A DNA stretch of 64,000 nt from NCBI GenBank assembly GCA_965262745.1, contig OZ253558.1, positions 2,914,001 through 2,978,000 on the forward strand. The letters run 5' to 3'. Of this stretch, positions 24,172 to 32,595 are shown piece after piece; the first letter of the stretch is position 1; every line of letters begins with the position of its first letter. The translations under genes and the position numbers were made by a program. Under the pieces are notes generated by a model. That model was not told the origin of the DNA and did not search any database. It saw only the letters and a list, made by a program, of their open reading frames with translations. This DNA comes from JAJECS01 sp965262745. Its GTDB lineage: Bacteria > Chloroflexota > UBA11872.

Positions 24172-25196
24172 CGGCGTCAGCGCCGCGGACCTGGCAGTTC
24201 GCGTTCGACGATCAAGTCATGCGACTGGATGCCGCGCACCGGCCCAGCCACGCCTTTCAACCGGGCATCGACTTCAACACGTGGCGCGACAATCTGCTCC
24301 GAGCTCTTGACGGCTTGCTCGGCCCGCTGCCTGCGCCTGTCGACCCCGAGCCCCTGGAGTTGGAGCGCACAGCCTGCCGCGGCTACGTGCAGACGAAACT
24401 CGTCTATCGCTCGGCGCCCGACGTGGACGTGCCGGCCTATCTGCTTGTCCCCGATGGCGTCGATGCCCGCCATCCGGCGCCGGCCATCCTCGCCTTGCAC
24501 GGTCACGGCGGCGGCAAGGGCGATCTTCTTGATGACGGGGCGAGCGGCGGCATCTATCACAGCTTCGGCCGGCGGTTCGCCGAGCGTGGCTATGTTGTGC
24601 TCGCCACCGACGCGCCGGGGTTTGGCGAGCGCGGGCAGGGCTTTCGGCGCTACGGCGGACGCGACGGCTGCAACATCAATTTTCTCAAGCTGGCCCTCTT
24701 CGGGCGCAATCTCATGACGCTGGCGATCTGGGACGACCTGCGGGCGCTGGACCTGCTTGAGGCCCGGCCGGAGGTGTTGCCGGGGCGCATCGGCATTGCC
24801 GGGCTCTCGTTCGGCGGGACTCGCGCGATGTATCTGGCGGCCCTTGACACCCGCGTGGCGGCCGTTGTGGTGAGCGGCTATCTCACCACCTTCCGGGCCT
24901 ACGCGCTGGCCGCCGGAAACTTTTGCGGCGCCCAGTTCCTCCCTGGCGTGTACGACCTGGCCGACGTTGCCGACATCCACGGCTGCATCGCGCCACGCCC
25001 GCTGCTCATTCAGGCGGGACGGGTTGACCGCGGATTCGATATCCAGGCGTCACGGCAGGCCCACGCGCATCTGGCGTCCATCTACGCGGCAGCCGGTGCC
25101 GCCGACCGCCTAGCCCGCGACGAGTTTGACGGGGGACACGAGTTTTTGCCCGAGGCGCCCCTGGACTTCATGGACCGGTGGTTGCGCGCGACCTGA
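24168..25196 (+). CDS. Alpha/beta hydrolase (acetyl-esterase/dienelactone-type)
   Basis: A 342-residue cytoplasmic alpha/beta hydrolase: AILALHGHGGGKGD (oxyanion), GYVVLATDAPGFGERG, GLSFGGTRAMYLAAL (nucleophile Ser), PLLIQAGRVDRGFD (acid) and EFDGGHEFLPEA (His). The long cap and the GFGERG segment are typical of acetyl-xylan-esterase-like and S9-like enzymes. The TTG start at 24168 overlaps the isomerase stop. The Gly-rich HGHGGGKGD loop is complete, so an active enzyme is likely; the substrate may be an acylated sugar, by context. Confidence 0.85.
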   Translation: MTASAPRTWQFAFDDQVMRLDAAHRPSHAFQPGIDFNTWRDNLLRALDGLLGPLPAPVDPEPLELERTACRGYVQTKLVYRSAPDVDVPAYLLVPDGVDARHPAPAILALHGHGGGKGDLLDDGASGGIYHSFGRRFAERGYVVLATDAPGFGERGQGFRRYGGRDGCNINFLKLALFGRNLMTLAIWDDLRALDLLEARPEVLPGRIGIAGLSFGGTRAMYLAALDTRVAAVVVSGYLTTFRAYALAAGNFCGAQFLPGVYDLADVADIHGCIAPRPLLIQAGRVDRGFDIQASRQAHAHLASIYAAAGAADRLARDEFDGGHEFLPEAPLDFMDRWLRAT

Positions 25197-25289
25197 GCGC
25201 GCGCACGCGTGGGTCGCGCCCACGGCCGAACCTAGGCGAAGCTTCGAAGCGGCGCTAGGCCCGGCGCGTGCGATTGGCCCGGTGGGTGC

Positions 25290-26537
25290 CTAGCCGAACC
25301 GCAGGTGCTGGCCTTGGACCCAGTTCCCGTCTTCCATCTCCCACCACGTCACGCCGTCGACCACCGTGCTCTGGCCGGTCAAGTTGAGTCGCGATCCCGC
25401 GGGTGCAACGTACGCCACGTCGCCAAGGGCACGCGGTTCGGTCCGGACATTGAGCCCGCCTTCCGGTACGACCACCGCCGTAAGCTCGTCGTCGCTCGGA
25501 GCCGTGGTGGCTGCGGCCGTGGCGGCGGCCGTCTCCGCCGGCGCTGCGGTCGGCACCGGCGTGGCGGGTGCCGCGGCCGCCGTGGAGCCTAGCTCCAGAA
25601 ACTGGCCCTGCACCCAGTTGCCGTCGTCGAGCTCGTACCACCGAATGCCGCCGATCTCGTCGACCACGCCCGTCAGACTGAGCTGGGACCCACCGAGAGC
25701 GACATACTGCACGGTGCTGGTCGTCGTATTGGGCTGGTCACGCACGTTGAGGCCGTCGCTGGGAATCACCACCGCCGTGTTTACTGAAGTTGAGGCGGGC
25801 GCTGCCGGCGCTGCGGCCGCCGTGACCCCTAGCTCCAGATACTGACCCTGCACCCAGTTGCCGTCGTCGAGTTCGTACCACCGAATGCCATCGATATCTT
25901 CGACGATGCCCGACAGATTGATCTGGGTCCCGCCGAACGCGACGTACTGCACGGCGCTGGTCGTCGTGTTGGGCTGGTCGCGCACGTTGAGGCCATCGCT
26001 GGGAATCACCACCGCCGTCACCGGCACGGGGCGCGCTGAGAGCCGTTCGTCGATCTGGCTCTGACTCGTCGGGATCTCGATGACCTGCCCTGCAAAGATC
26101 ACCTCCGCGTCGGGCAGGTTGTTGAACGCCGCGAGGACGTCAACCGTCAGGCCGTTCCGTTCCGCGATCTCTGACAGTGTTTCGTCGGGCTGGATGGTGT
26201 AAACGATGGGCCCGGTCGGCTCCGGCGTTGGCGTGGGTTCGGGCGTCGCGGTGGGCTCGGCTGGCACCGCTGGCGTTGGCGTGTCCACGACGACGGGCGT
26301 CTGAGTTGGGCGAACCTGGATTGGCGTGGTGGTCCGCACCGGAGACGGTGTGCCCCCTGTCGTCGGCGATATCGTGACGGCTGGCGTCCCGGTACCTCCA
26401 GCAGTGGTGTCGGTCTCGCCATTGCCGCCGAACAAGGTGATGATCAGAACGACAACCACGGCAATGGCCAGCGCGGGCGCGACAAGCAGCGTGAGGAACA
26501 GCCGGTACTTACGCAAGCTGTTCAAGGAGGCCCCCAT
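25290..26537 (-). CDS. Surface protein with LysM and three SH3b repeats
   Basis: A 415-residue membrane-anchored exported protein. Residues 11-36 form a transmembrane helix, and 45-110 a Thr/Pro-rich linker with PTPTPEP runs. Residues 111-156 are a LysM domain (YTIQPDETLSEIAERNGLTV). Three bacterial SH3 domains follow, at about 174-237, 254-317 and 350-415. The first two are near-identical with an 80-residue period (VVIPSDGLNVRDQPN, then IRWYELDDGNWVQGQ). LysM and SH3b domains bind peptidoglycan or glycans, so it probably associates with the cell wall. An Ala/Pro/Thr linker separates domains two and three. Confidence 0.9.
   Translation of the reverse strand: MGASLNSLRKYRLFLTLLVAPALAIAVVVVLIITLFGGNGETDTTAGGTGTPAVTISPTTGGTPSPVRTTTPIQVRPTQTPVVVDTPTPAVPAEPTATPEPTPTPEPTGPIVYTIQPDETLSEIAERNGLTVDVLAAFNNLPDAEVIFAGQVIEIPTSQSQIDERLSARPVPVTAVVIPSDGLNVRDQPNTTTSAVQYVAFGGTQINLSGIVEDIDGIRWYELDDGNWVQGQYLELGVTAAAAPAAPASTSVNTAVVIPSDGLNVRDQPNTTTSTVQYVALGGSQLSLTGVVDEIGGIRWYELDDGNWVQGQFLELGSTAAAAPATPVPTAAPAETAAATAAATTAPSDDELTAVVVPEGGLNVRTEPRALGDVAYVAPAGSRLNLTGQSTVVDGVTWWEMEDGNWVQGQHLRFG
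25587..26018 (-). repeat. Two near-identical 192-bp SH3b units
   Basis: The segments 25587-25778 and 25827-26018 encode the second and first SH3b domains and are nearly the same at the DNA level (period 240 bp including the linker). They differ at a few codons only. This points to a recent tandem duplication inside the gene or ongoing gene conversion. Confidence 0.75.
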
Positions 26538-26812
26538 TCACGGGCGAGCAAAAGCTATCCCACCGCCTCCCCGCGCCTAACGGCCCAGCACGCCCGGTGG
26601 ACACGTGCACGATATACGCCAGCTAGACGCTGCCGACATTCTACACGCGTCCGGAACCGCGCGACACTGTAACAACCTCGTCCAGGGTCGCGCATCGTCT
26701 CGCTGCTGCCCTTCGTTGCAATGCGGCTGCCCCGGCCGCGTATGGTTGGGCAGAATAGGATGCGGGCGGTAGGCGCACGCAGCACAGCTTGCAGAGGGAG
26801 AGGGGAGAGCTT

Positions 26813-27019
26813 TTGGCCACACGACGCCGGGTATCGCTGAGCGATCTATACGCCGACGCATGTCGTCGCGTCGATGTCACACCTGAGGAGGCCGTGGGGT
26901 GTGAGCGGGTTGGTGACAGACTTCGGCTGATGGTCACCAGGGATACGACGATTGAGTTCCTGCTCGTCGACGACCCCGAGAGCGACCGCTTGGTCCTCGG
27001 TCCAGCTGTCGAGGAGTAG
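26813..27019 (+). CDS. Small hypothetical acidic protein
   Basis: A 68-residue frame, ATRRRVSLSDLYADACRRVD, then a Glu/Asp-rich half with RLRLMVTRDTTIEFLLVDDP. A GGGGAGAG lies a few bases before TTG at 26813; another TTG at 26789 adds eight residues. The amphipathic, acidic composition looks like real coding sequence, but I recognise no family and no partner. The 275 bases before it, up to the LysM gene, show nothing else. Confidence 0.45.
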   Translation: MATRRRVSLSDLYADACRRVDVTPEEAVGCERVGDRLRLMVTRDTTIEFLLVDDPESDRLVLGPAVEE

Positions 27020-27161
27020 CGCCGCCCGGCACAGCTACCGGTCAACGAGCGAGACCGGCCTCGTGATGGCGTGGGGCTGCTCGACCGGCGCCGGCGTACA
27101 TACGGGTTTCGCGGCAGGTCCGAGCCGTTAGGCGGACGCGGCCCGCGTGGGTGGCGCCGGC

Positions 27162-27905
27162 CTAGGACACTCCCGCCCGTCGGTCGAGCGCCGCGTTGGC
27201 CAGCCGCACCACGAGCCCAAAGATCGCCAGCAGCCCCAACAATGTCCCGGCCGGTCCCCAGGCCCCGAACGTTATGGCCCATGTCCCGAGCAGGAACACG
27301 CCCCAGGCGCCACTGGCCAGGCCGAGCACGATCAGCGGAAACACCAGCAGCACCGCCATCGCCGTATAGCCGGTGGAGTGCCGCACCCCCGGGATGCGGC
27401 TGGCGCCGAACGCCCGGCGGCTTTCACGGTCGAGGTGATACGCCGCCGCGAACCAAAAGGCGCTCAAAACGAGCGGCGCTCCAACCCAGGCCGCCGTGGT
27501 GAGGCTCAGGTCGGACGCAAGCCGCGGATCATCCGGGACTGGGAGCGGAGCCCAGCCAACGTTCATCGCCAGCACCCGCTGCACGGTGCCCGCAATTCCT
27601 TCGGGCCACGGCACCACCAGCGAGACGACCGCCCACGTGAGAGCGCCCGTGACGGCGAGCGCCACCGCCGCAATCGGCCGCTGCCAGCGTGTGCACGTCA
27701 GCCATCCCGTGAAATCGTCCCAGGTCTCGCGCAGCGTCAGCGGGCGCGCGTGGTCTCGTGATGAAGCCGCCGGCTGCGACGCTGCGTTCGTTGCCGGACC
27801 CAGATTGGCAAGTCGCTCAATCGATCCCGTGACGTTGGTCGGGCCGGCGCTGTCGGCGGCCGAGCGCGGGCCCCTGGGCCGGCCGCCCGGATCGCTGGCC
27901 GTCAT
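27162..27905 (-). CDS. Hypothetical polytopic membrane protein
   Basis: A 247-residue protein with a disordered, Ala/Pro/Arg-rich first 60 residues and then about five membrane helices (PIAAVALAVTGALTWAVVSLV, VGAPLVLSAFWFAAAYHL, YTAMAVLLVFPLIVLGLASG, VFLLGTWAITFGAWGPAG, LLGLLAIFGLVVRLAN). No family is recognised. The ATG at 27905 faces away from the T-box/cysE unit, with about 130 bases between. The function is unknown. Confidence 0.55.
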   Translation of the reverse strand: MTASDPGGRPRGPRSAADSAGPTNVTGSIERLANLGPATNAASQPAASSRDHARPLTLRETWDDFTGWLTCTRWQRPIAAVALAVTGALTWAVVSLVVPWPEGIAGTVQRVLAMNVGWAPLPVPDDPRLASDLSLTTAAWVGAPLVLSAFWFAAAYHLDRESRRAFGASRIPGVRHSTGYTAMAVLLVFPLIVLGLASGAWGVFLLGTWAITFGAWGPAGTLLGLLAIFGLVVRLANAALDRRAGVS

Positions 27906-28035
27906 GCCTTCGCCGACGCCAGTTGGTGCATATCGAACATTCTACGCAGCCCGTATGCGCCGACTGGAAGTGCCGGACGGTTGACAGCCGCGCCTACGGG
28001 GCGTAAGTACGGGGAACAATCGAGTTTGCGGCGTT

Positions 28036-28282
28036 GAACGAGACCAGTAGCCGTCCCCCACGCGGACAGCGAGCCGGCGGCAGTGCGAGGCCGGTACGCG
28101 CTGGACGGTGAAATGCCCTCGGGAGCCGCTCGGCCGAAGCGATGTCGTGCGTAGGTCGAGCCGGATGGTCCCCGTTAGCGGGCCAGGGTGCCAAGGCACC
28201 CGCTGAGGTTGCGCGCCGCGAGGCCGCAGCGCAGGAAGGTGGAATCACGGGAGCGCCCGTCCTTCGGGATGGGCGCTCCTCG
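28036..28282 (+). ncRNA. T-box leader, tRNA-Cys type
   Basis: The leader upstream of cysE has the T-box features in order. GACCAGTAGCC begins stem I, followed by AGCGAGCCGG. Then comes a specifier region GAAATGCCCTCGGGAGCC, in which the codon is TGC (28114-28116, Cys). AGGTCGAGCCGG and GTCCCCGTTAGCGGGCC form stems II/III. The T-box sequence AAGGTGGAATCACGGG is at 28236-28251. Its bulge TGGA (28240-28243) would pair with UCCA, matching the U73 discriminator of tRNA-Cys. Uncharged tRNA-Cys should therefore raise cysE expression. A stem at 28250-28279 competes with the antiterminator region but lacks a U run, so the switch may act on translation or on Rho-type termination. Confidence 0.85.
28250..28279 (+). 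promoter_or_regulatory. T-box expression-platform hairpin
   Basis: GGAGCGCCC (28250-28258) pairs with GGGCGCTCC (28271-28279), extended past one mismatch by TCC/GGA around a TTCG tetraloop. Its 5' arm starts at the end of the T-box sequence, so antiterminator and this hairpin are mutually exclusive. No T run follows. Confidence 0.7.
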
Positions 28283-28384
28283 CGCGTTGAGAGGGGCTGG
28301 CCAATCGACCGGGAAGATGACGCCACCGCCAAGGCGCGGGGGGGCGCCGCCAGGAAGCGCCGCCGTCGGCCCGAGTGGATTCAG

Positions 28385-28957
28385 GTGGTGCTCGACAAGG
28401 ATCCAGCCGCAAAGAATGTGCTGGAGGTGCTGCTCTACCCCAGTGTGCACGCGCTGTTCTTCCATCGAATCGCCCACTGGGTGTATGCGCGCGGTGTGCC
28501 GGTGCTGCCCCGGGCCATCAGCCAGTTTGCGCGGCTCGCGACCGGTGGCATCGAGATTCATCCCGGCGCCGTAATCGGGCGTCGATTTTTTATCGACCAC
28601 GGCTCGGGTGTGGTGATCGGCGAAACGGCGTGCGTCGGCGATGACGTCATGCTCTACCACCAGGTGACGTTGGGCGCGACGGGGTGGTGGCGTGATGACG
28701 GCGTCGGCGGGAAACGGCGGCACCCGATCGTCGAGGACGGCGTGACCATCGGGGTCGGGGCCAGCATCCTAGGGCCGGTGACCGTCGGCGCCCGCAGCCG
28801 AATTGGTGCGCTGGCGATTGTCGTCGAAGACGTGCCGCCCGGCTCGACCGTCGTCGGGCCCCGCGCCAGCTACGTGGAGCGACAGGGTGAACCGGTGCGA
28901 CGGCAACCGATCCGGCAACTCGGGGAGCGCCGCAACCCGCCGGACTACGTGATCTGA
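28385..28957 (+). CDS. cysE: Serine O-acetyltransferase (EpsC type)
   Basis: CysE acetylates serine with acetyl-CoA, giving O-acetylserine for cysteine synthesis. The protein is of the short EpsC type: KDPAAKNVLEVLLYPSVHAL, FHRIAHWVYARG, then the left-handed beta-helix hexapeptides (GIEIHPGAVIGRRFFIDHG, VVIGETACVGDDVMLYHQVT), GKRRHPIVEDGVTIGVGA and VVEDVPPGSTVVG. His in IDHG and HPG are catalytic. The start is unclear. No in-frame start codon lies between the T-box and GTG at 28385. An ATG at 28317 is out of frame but would join the frame if the seven-G run at 28339-28345 had one more base. The Cys T-box upstream supports the function. Confidence 0.88.
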   Translation: MVLDKDPAAKNVLEVLLYPSVHALFFHRIAHWVYARGVPVLPRAISQFARLATGGIEIHPGAVIGRRFFIDHGSGVVIGETACVGDDVMLYHQVTLGATGWWRDDGVGGKRRHPIVEDGVTIGVGASILGPVTVGARSRIGALAIVVEDVPPGSTVVGPRASYVERQGEPVRRQPIRQLGERRNPPDYVI

Positions 28958-29014
28958 TCTGGCCGATACACTGAGCAACCGTCGTTGGTCGTCGTGAGGC
29001 CGCCCGTGCAACGC

Positions 29015-30736
29015 ATGTCATCGCTCTTCGGTCGCACCCTGCGCGAAGATCCCTCCGACGCCACCATCGCCTCCCACCGGCTCATGGTGCGCGGCGCTTT
29101 CATTCGTCCGCTCGGCGCCGGCATCTTCAGCTATCTGCCGTTGGGTTGGCGCACGTTGCGGCGAATCGAGCAGATCGTGCGCGAAGAGATGGACGCGATT
29201 GGCTCCCAGGAGCTCCTCATGCCCGTGGTGCATCCATCCACCCTGTGGGAACGCAGCGGCCGGTTCGCCTCGCTCGGGCCCGAGTTGGTGCGCTTCAAGG
29301 ATCGCAGCGATCGCAACATGGTGCTGGCCCTCACCCATGAGGAGATCGCGCTCAATCTCGCCGCCCGCCTGCTCAACTCCTACCGCCAGCTCCCCGCTAG
29401 CGTCTATCACTTTCAGACGAAGTTCCGCGACGAGCCCCGGCCGCGGGGCGGCCTGCTGCGGACTCGCGAGTTCACGATGAAGGACGCATACACCTTCGAT
29501 GCCACGCCCGAGAGCATGGACGCGACCTATGAGCGCTTCGTGACGGCCTACGTCCGCGCGTTTCGACGCTGCGGGGTCGAGCCGCTGGTGGTCGAGTCGG
29601 ACGCTAGCGCCATGGGCGGATCGGACGCAGACGAATTTCACGCGCTGACGTCCGCCGGCGAGGACACGATTGTCGTGTGTCCCACCGGCGACTATGGGGC
29701 GAACCAGGAGGTGGCGACCAGCCGGCCGCCCGAGCCCGACGACGCCGAGCCGCTCCCCATGGAGAAAGTCGAAACCCCCGGGCAGGAGACCATCGCCGCC
29801 GTGGCCGGCTATCTGGGCATCCCGACGCGCCGCACGCTCAAGGCCGTCTTCTATTGGACCGGCGACAAGATTGCGTTTGTGGCCATTCGCGGCGATCTGG
29901 ATGTGAACGAAGCCAAGCTGCGCGGGGCGCTGGGCGCGCCTGACATCCGTCTCGCGGCCGACCAAGAGTTGACCGCCGCCGGCCTCGTGCCGGGCTACGC
30001 CTCGCCGGTCGGTCTCGACGAGGTCACGGTCGTCGTGGACCGCTCGGTGGAGCGGGCAGCCAATCTGGTTGCCGGGGCCAACATGCCGGGCCTTCACCTG
30101 TTGAACGTGAATTTCCCGCGCGACTTCGCCGCCGACCTCGTCGTCGATATCGCCGCCGCCGCCGCCGGGGACCCGTGCCCCAGGTGCGGCGCACCGCTTG
30201 AGTTGCGGACCGGCATCGAGATTGGCAACACGTTCAAATTCGGCACGTTCTACAGCGACAAGCTTGATGCCACCTTCCTATCCGAAGGCGGGTCGCCGCA
30301 GCCCATCGTCATGGGCTCCTACGGCATCGGCATCACGCGGCTCGCGGCGGCGATCGTGGAGCTCCATCACGACGAACACGGCATCATCTGGCCCGCCAGC
30401 GTGGCGCCGTTCGACGTGCACGTCGTGCAGCTGGGACAGGCCGACGTGAAGCACGCCGCGGACGGTCTGGCGCGCGATCTTGAAGCGGCCGGCCTGACGG
30501 TGCTGGTTGATGACCGCGACGAGAGCGCGGGGGTCAAGTTCAACGATGCCGACCTCCTCGGCATTCCCATCCGCTGCACCGTGAGCCGTCGCACGGTGCG
30601 GGCGAACGCGGTCGAGATCAAGCTCCGGCACCTGGATGAGCGGGAACAGGTGGCGTCCGCCGACGCGGTGGCGCGAGTCCTCGCCGAACACCGCGCGCTG
30701 CTGGCCGCGCTCAGTCCCGACACTCCGCCCGAGTAG
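29015..30736 (+). CDS. proS: Prolyl-tRNA synthetase (bacterial type)
   Basis: ProRS charges tRNA-Pro. The 573-residue protein is of the bacterial form with an editing insertion. Class II motif 1 lies in GAGIFSYLPLGWRTLRRIEQ and motif 2 in FRDEPRPRGGLLRTREFTMKDAYTFD. The INS editing domain follows at about residues 225-385, motif 3 lies in PIVMGSYGIGITRLAAAIVE, and the anticodon-binding domain covers about 450-570. Some members edit Ala-tRNA-Pro and all are known to mischarge Cys to some degree. The start is ATG at 29015, directly before SSLFGRTLRED. It follows cysE by 57 bases and is probably in the same T-box-controlled transcript. Confidence 0.95.
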   Translation: MSSLFGRTLREDPSDATIASHRLMVRGAFIRPLGAGIFSYLPLGWRTLRRIEQIVREEMDAIGSQELLMPVVHPSTLWERSGRFASLGPELVRFKDRSDRNMVLALTHEEIALNLAARLLNSYRQLPASVYHFQTKFRDEPRPRGGLLRTREFTMKDAYTFDATPESMDATYERFVTAYVRAFRRCGVEPLVVESDASAMGGSDADEFHALTSAGEDTIVVCPTGDYGANQEVATSRPPEPDDAEPLPMEKVETPGQETIAAVAGYLGIPTRRTLKAVFYWTGDKIAFVAIRGDLDVNEAKLRGALGAPDIRLAADQELTAAGLVPGYASPVGLDEVTVVVDRSVERAANLVAGANMPGLHLLNVNFPRDFAADLVVDIAAAAAGDPCPRCGAPLELRTGIEIGNTFKFGTFYSDKLDATFLSEGGSPQPIVMGSYGIGITRLAAAIVELHHDEHGIIWPASVAPFDVHVVQLGQADVKHAADGLARDLEAAGLTVLVDDRDESAGVKFNDADLLGIPIRCTVSRRTVRANAVEIKLRHLDEREQVASADAVARVLAEHRALLAALSPDTPPE

Positions 30737-30792
30737 CTCGCCGTGATAGCAACAGCTGCGGTCAACTCCCAAACCTTGATGGAAGTCTCGTG

Positions 30793-32595
30793 ATGGCCGT
30801 TGCGCCTTCGAGCTCCGCCGACGGCGTGGTCTGGGATCTGTCTGCCCTATACACCGGGCTCGACGATCCGGGGATTGGGCGCGATCACGCCGCCGCCGAG
30901 ACCCGCGCCGAGGCCTTTGCCACGCGCTATCGCGGCCGGATCGCGGAGTTGTCGTCCGCCGGTCTGTGCGAGGCCCTCCAAGAGCTGCAAGACATCTACG
31001 AGCTGATGGACGCGCCGGTGATCTTTGCGCATCTGCAGCATGCGGCGCACAGCGACGATCCCGCCGCCGGCCGGCTGCTCAATACCACCCAGGCGCGCAG
31101 CACCGAGATTCGCCGCCACCTCATCTTTTTCGACCTCGAGTGGGTGCATCTGGACGACGATCGCGCGGCTGAGTTGATGGCGGACCCGCGGCTGGCGGAC
31201 TTTGCGTATCTGCTCGAGCGCGAGCGCCGCACGAAGCCGCACCGGCTGGCCGAGGGCGAAGAGCAGGTGATGGATGAGAAGGCCAACACGGGCGTGCGAT
31301 CGTGGTCGCGCTTGTTCGACGAGATCACCAGCCGCATCACCTGTGAGGTCGAGGTTGACGGTGAGCGGCGCACGCTGACCGAGACCGAGACCCTGGCCCT
31401 GCTCTACAGCCCCAAGCGCTCGACCCGCCGCAGCGCCGCCGCCGGCCTCACCGCCGCGCTCGCGGCCCAGCAGCATCCGCTGACCTACGTCTTCAATGTC
31501 TGCCTGCAAGACCATGCGATCGACGACCGGCTGCGGCACTACGCGTCGCCGATCGCGTCCCGCAACCTGGCCAACGAGATCGAGCCCGCCGCCGTGGAGG
31601 CGCTGGTGGCTGCCTGTGAGGCCGGATTCGGCATCGTGCAGCGGTACTACCGCCTCAAGCGGCGCCTGCTCGGCCTCGACGAGCTGTTCGACTATGACCG
31701 CTACGCCCCCATCAAGGCCGACGACACCGGCTACTCGTGGGGCCGGTGCCGAGAGATCGTGATTGACAGCTACGCCGCGTTCTCCGAGACGCTCGGCGGC
31801 ATCGCGGTGCGGGCGTTCGACGAGCGCTGGATCGACGCCGAGCTGCGTCTCGGCAAGCGAGGCGGCGCCTTCAGCGCCGGGTCGACGACGCAGACCCACC
31901 CTTACGTGCTCTGCAACTACACCGACCGAATCCGCGACGTCATGACGGTTGCCCACGAGCTGGGCCATGCGGCGCACCAATACCTGTCGCGCGGGGTGGG
32001 CTACCTGCAATCGCACACGCCCTTGACCACGGCGGAAACCGCGTCGGTGTTCGGCGAGATGCTGGTCTTTCGGCGCCTGCTGGCGGCGCAGACATCAGAC
32101 GAGGCGCGCCTGTCGCTGCTGGCGAGCAAGATCGAGGACAGCTTCGCCACCGTGTTCCGCCAGATCGTCATGCACCGCTTCGAGGAGGCCGCCCACGCGG
32201 CCCGCCGTGACGAAGGCGAGCTGCCGGCCGAGCGCTTGAGCGAGCTGTGGATCGAGGCCAACGCGCCGATGCATGGGGACGCGGTCACCCTCACGGACGA
32301 CTACCGCACCTGGTGGAGCTATATCCCGCACTTCGTGCACTCGCCGTTCTACGTCTATGCCTACGCCTTCGGCGAGCTGCTCGTCCTGGCGCTGCTCCAG
32401 GTCTACGACGCGCGGGGCGACGCGTTCGCGCCGGCGTATACTGAAATGCTGAGCCGCGGCGGCTCCGTCTCGCCTGAGGAACTCGTCCGCCCGGTGGGCA
32501 TTGACCTAAATGATCCAGCCTTCTGGTCCGGCGGCGTGGCAATTCTGAACGACATGGTGGCGCAGGCCGAGGCGCTGGCGTCCAAGCTCGCATGA
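30793..32595 (+). CDS. pepF: M3 family oligoendopeptidase F
   Basis: A 600-residue cytoplasmic zinc oligopeptidase. The catalytic motif VAHELGHAAHQYLS supplies HExxH, and the downstream TAETASVFGEML supplies the third ligand Glu. The C-terminal region NAPMHGDAVTLTDDYRTWWSYIPHFVHSPFYVYAYAFGELL is diagnostic for PepF. Length is typical for PepF (about 600). GTG at 30790 directly precedes ATG at 30793; I prefer the ATG. It overlaps the larA-like gene by four bases. Confidence 0.94.
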   Translation: MAVAPSSSADGVVWDLSALYTGLDDPGIGRDHAAAETRAEAFATRYRGRIAELSSAGLCEALQELQDIYELMDAPVIFAHLQHAAHSDDPAAGRLLNTTQARSTEIRRHLIFFDLEWVHLDDDRAAELMADPRLADFAYLLERERRTKPHRLAEGEEQVMDEKANTGVRSWSRLFDEITSRITCEVEVDGERRTLTETETLALLYSPKRSTRRSAAAGLTAALAAQQHPLTYVFNVCLQDHAIDDRLRHYASPIASRNLANEIEPAAVEALVAACEAGFGIVQRYYRLKRRLLGLDELFDYDRYAPIKADDTGYSWGRCREIVIDSYAAFSETLGGIAVRAFDERWIDAELRLGKRGGAFSAGSTTQTHPYVLCNYTDRIRDVMTVAHELGHAAHQYLSRGVGYLQSHTPLTTAETASVFGEMLVFRRLLAAQTSDEARLSLLASKIEDSFATVFRQIVMHRFEEAAHAARRDEGELPAERLSELWIEANAPMHGDAVTLTDDYRTWWSYIPHFVHSPFYVYAYAFGELLVLALLQVYDARGDAFAPAYTEMLSRGGSVSPEELVRPVGIDLNDPAFWSGGVAILNDMVAQAEALASKLA

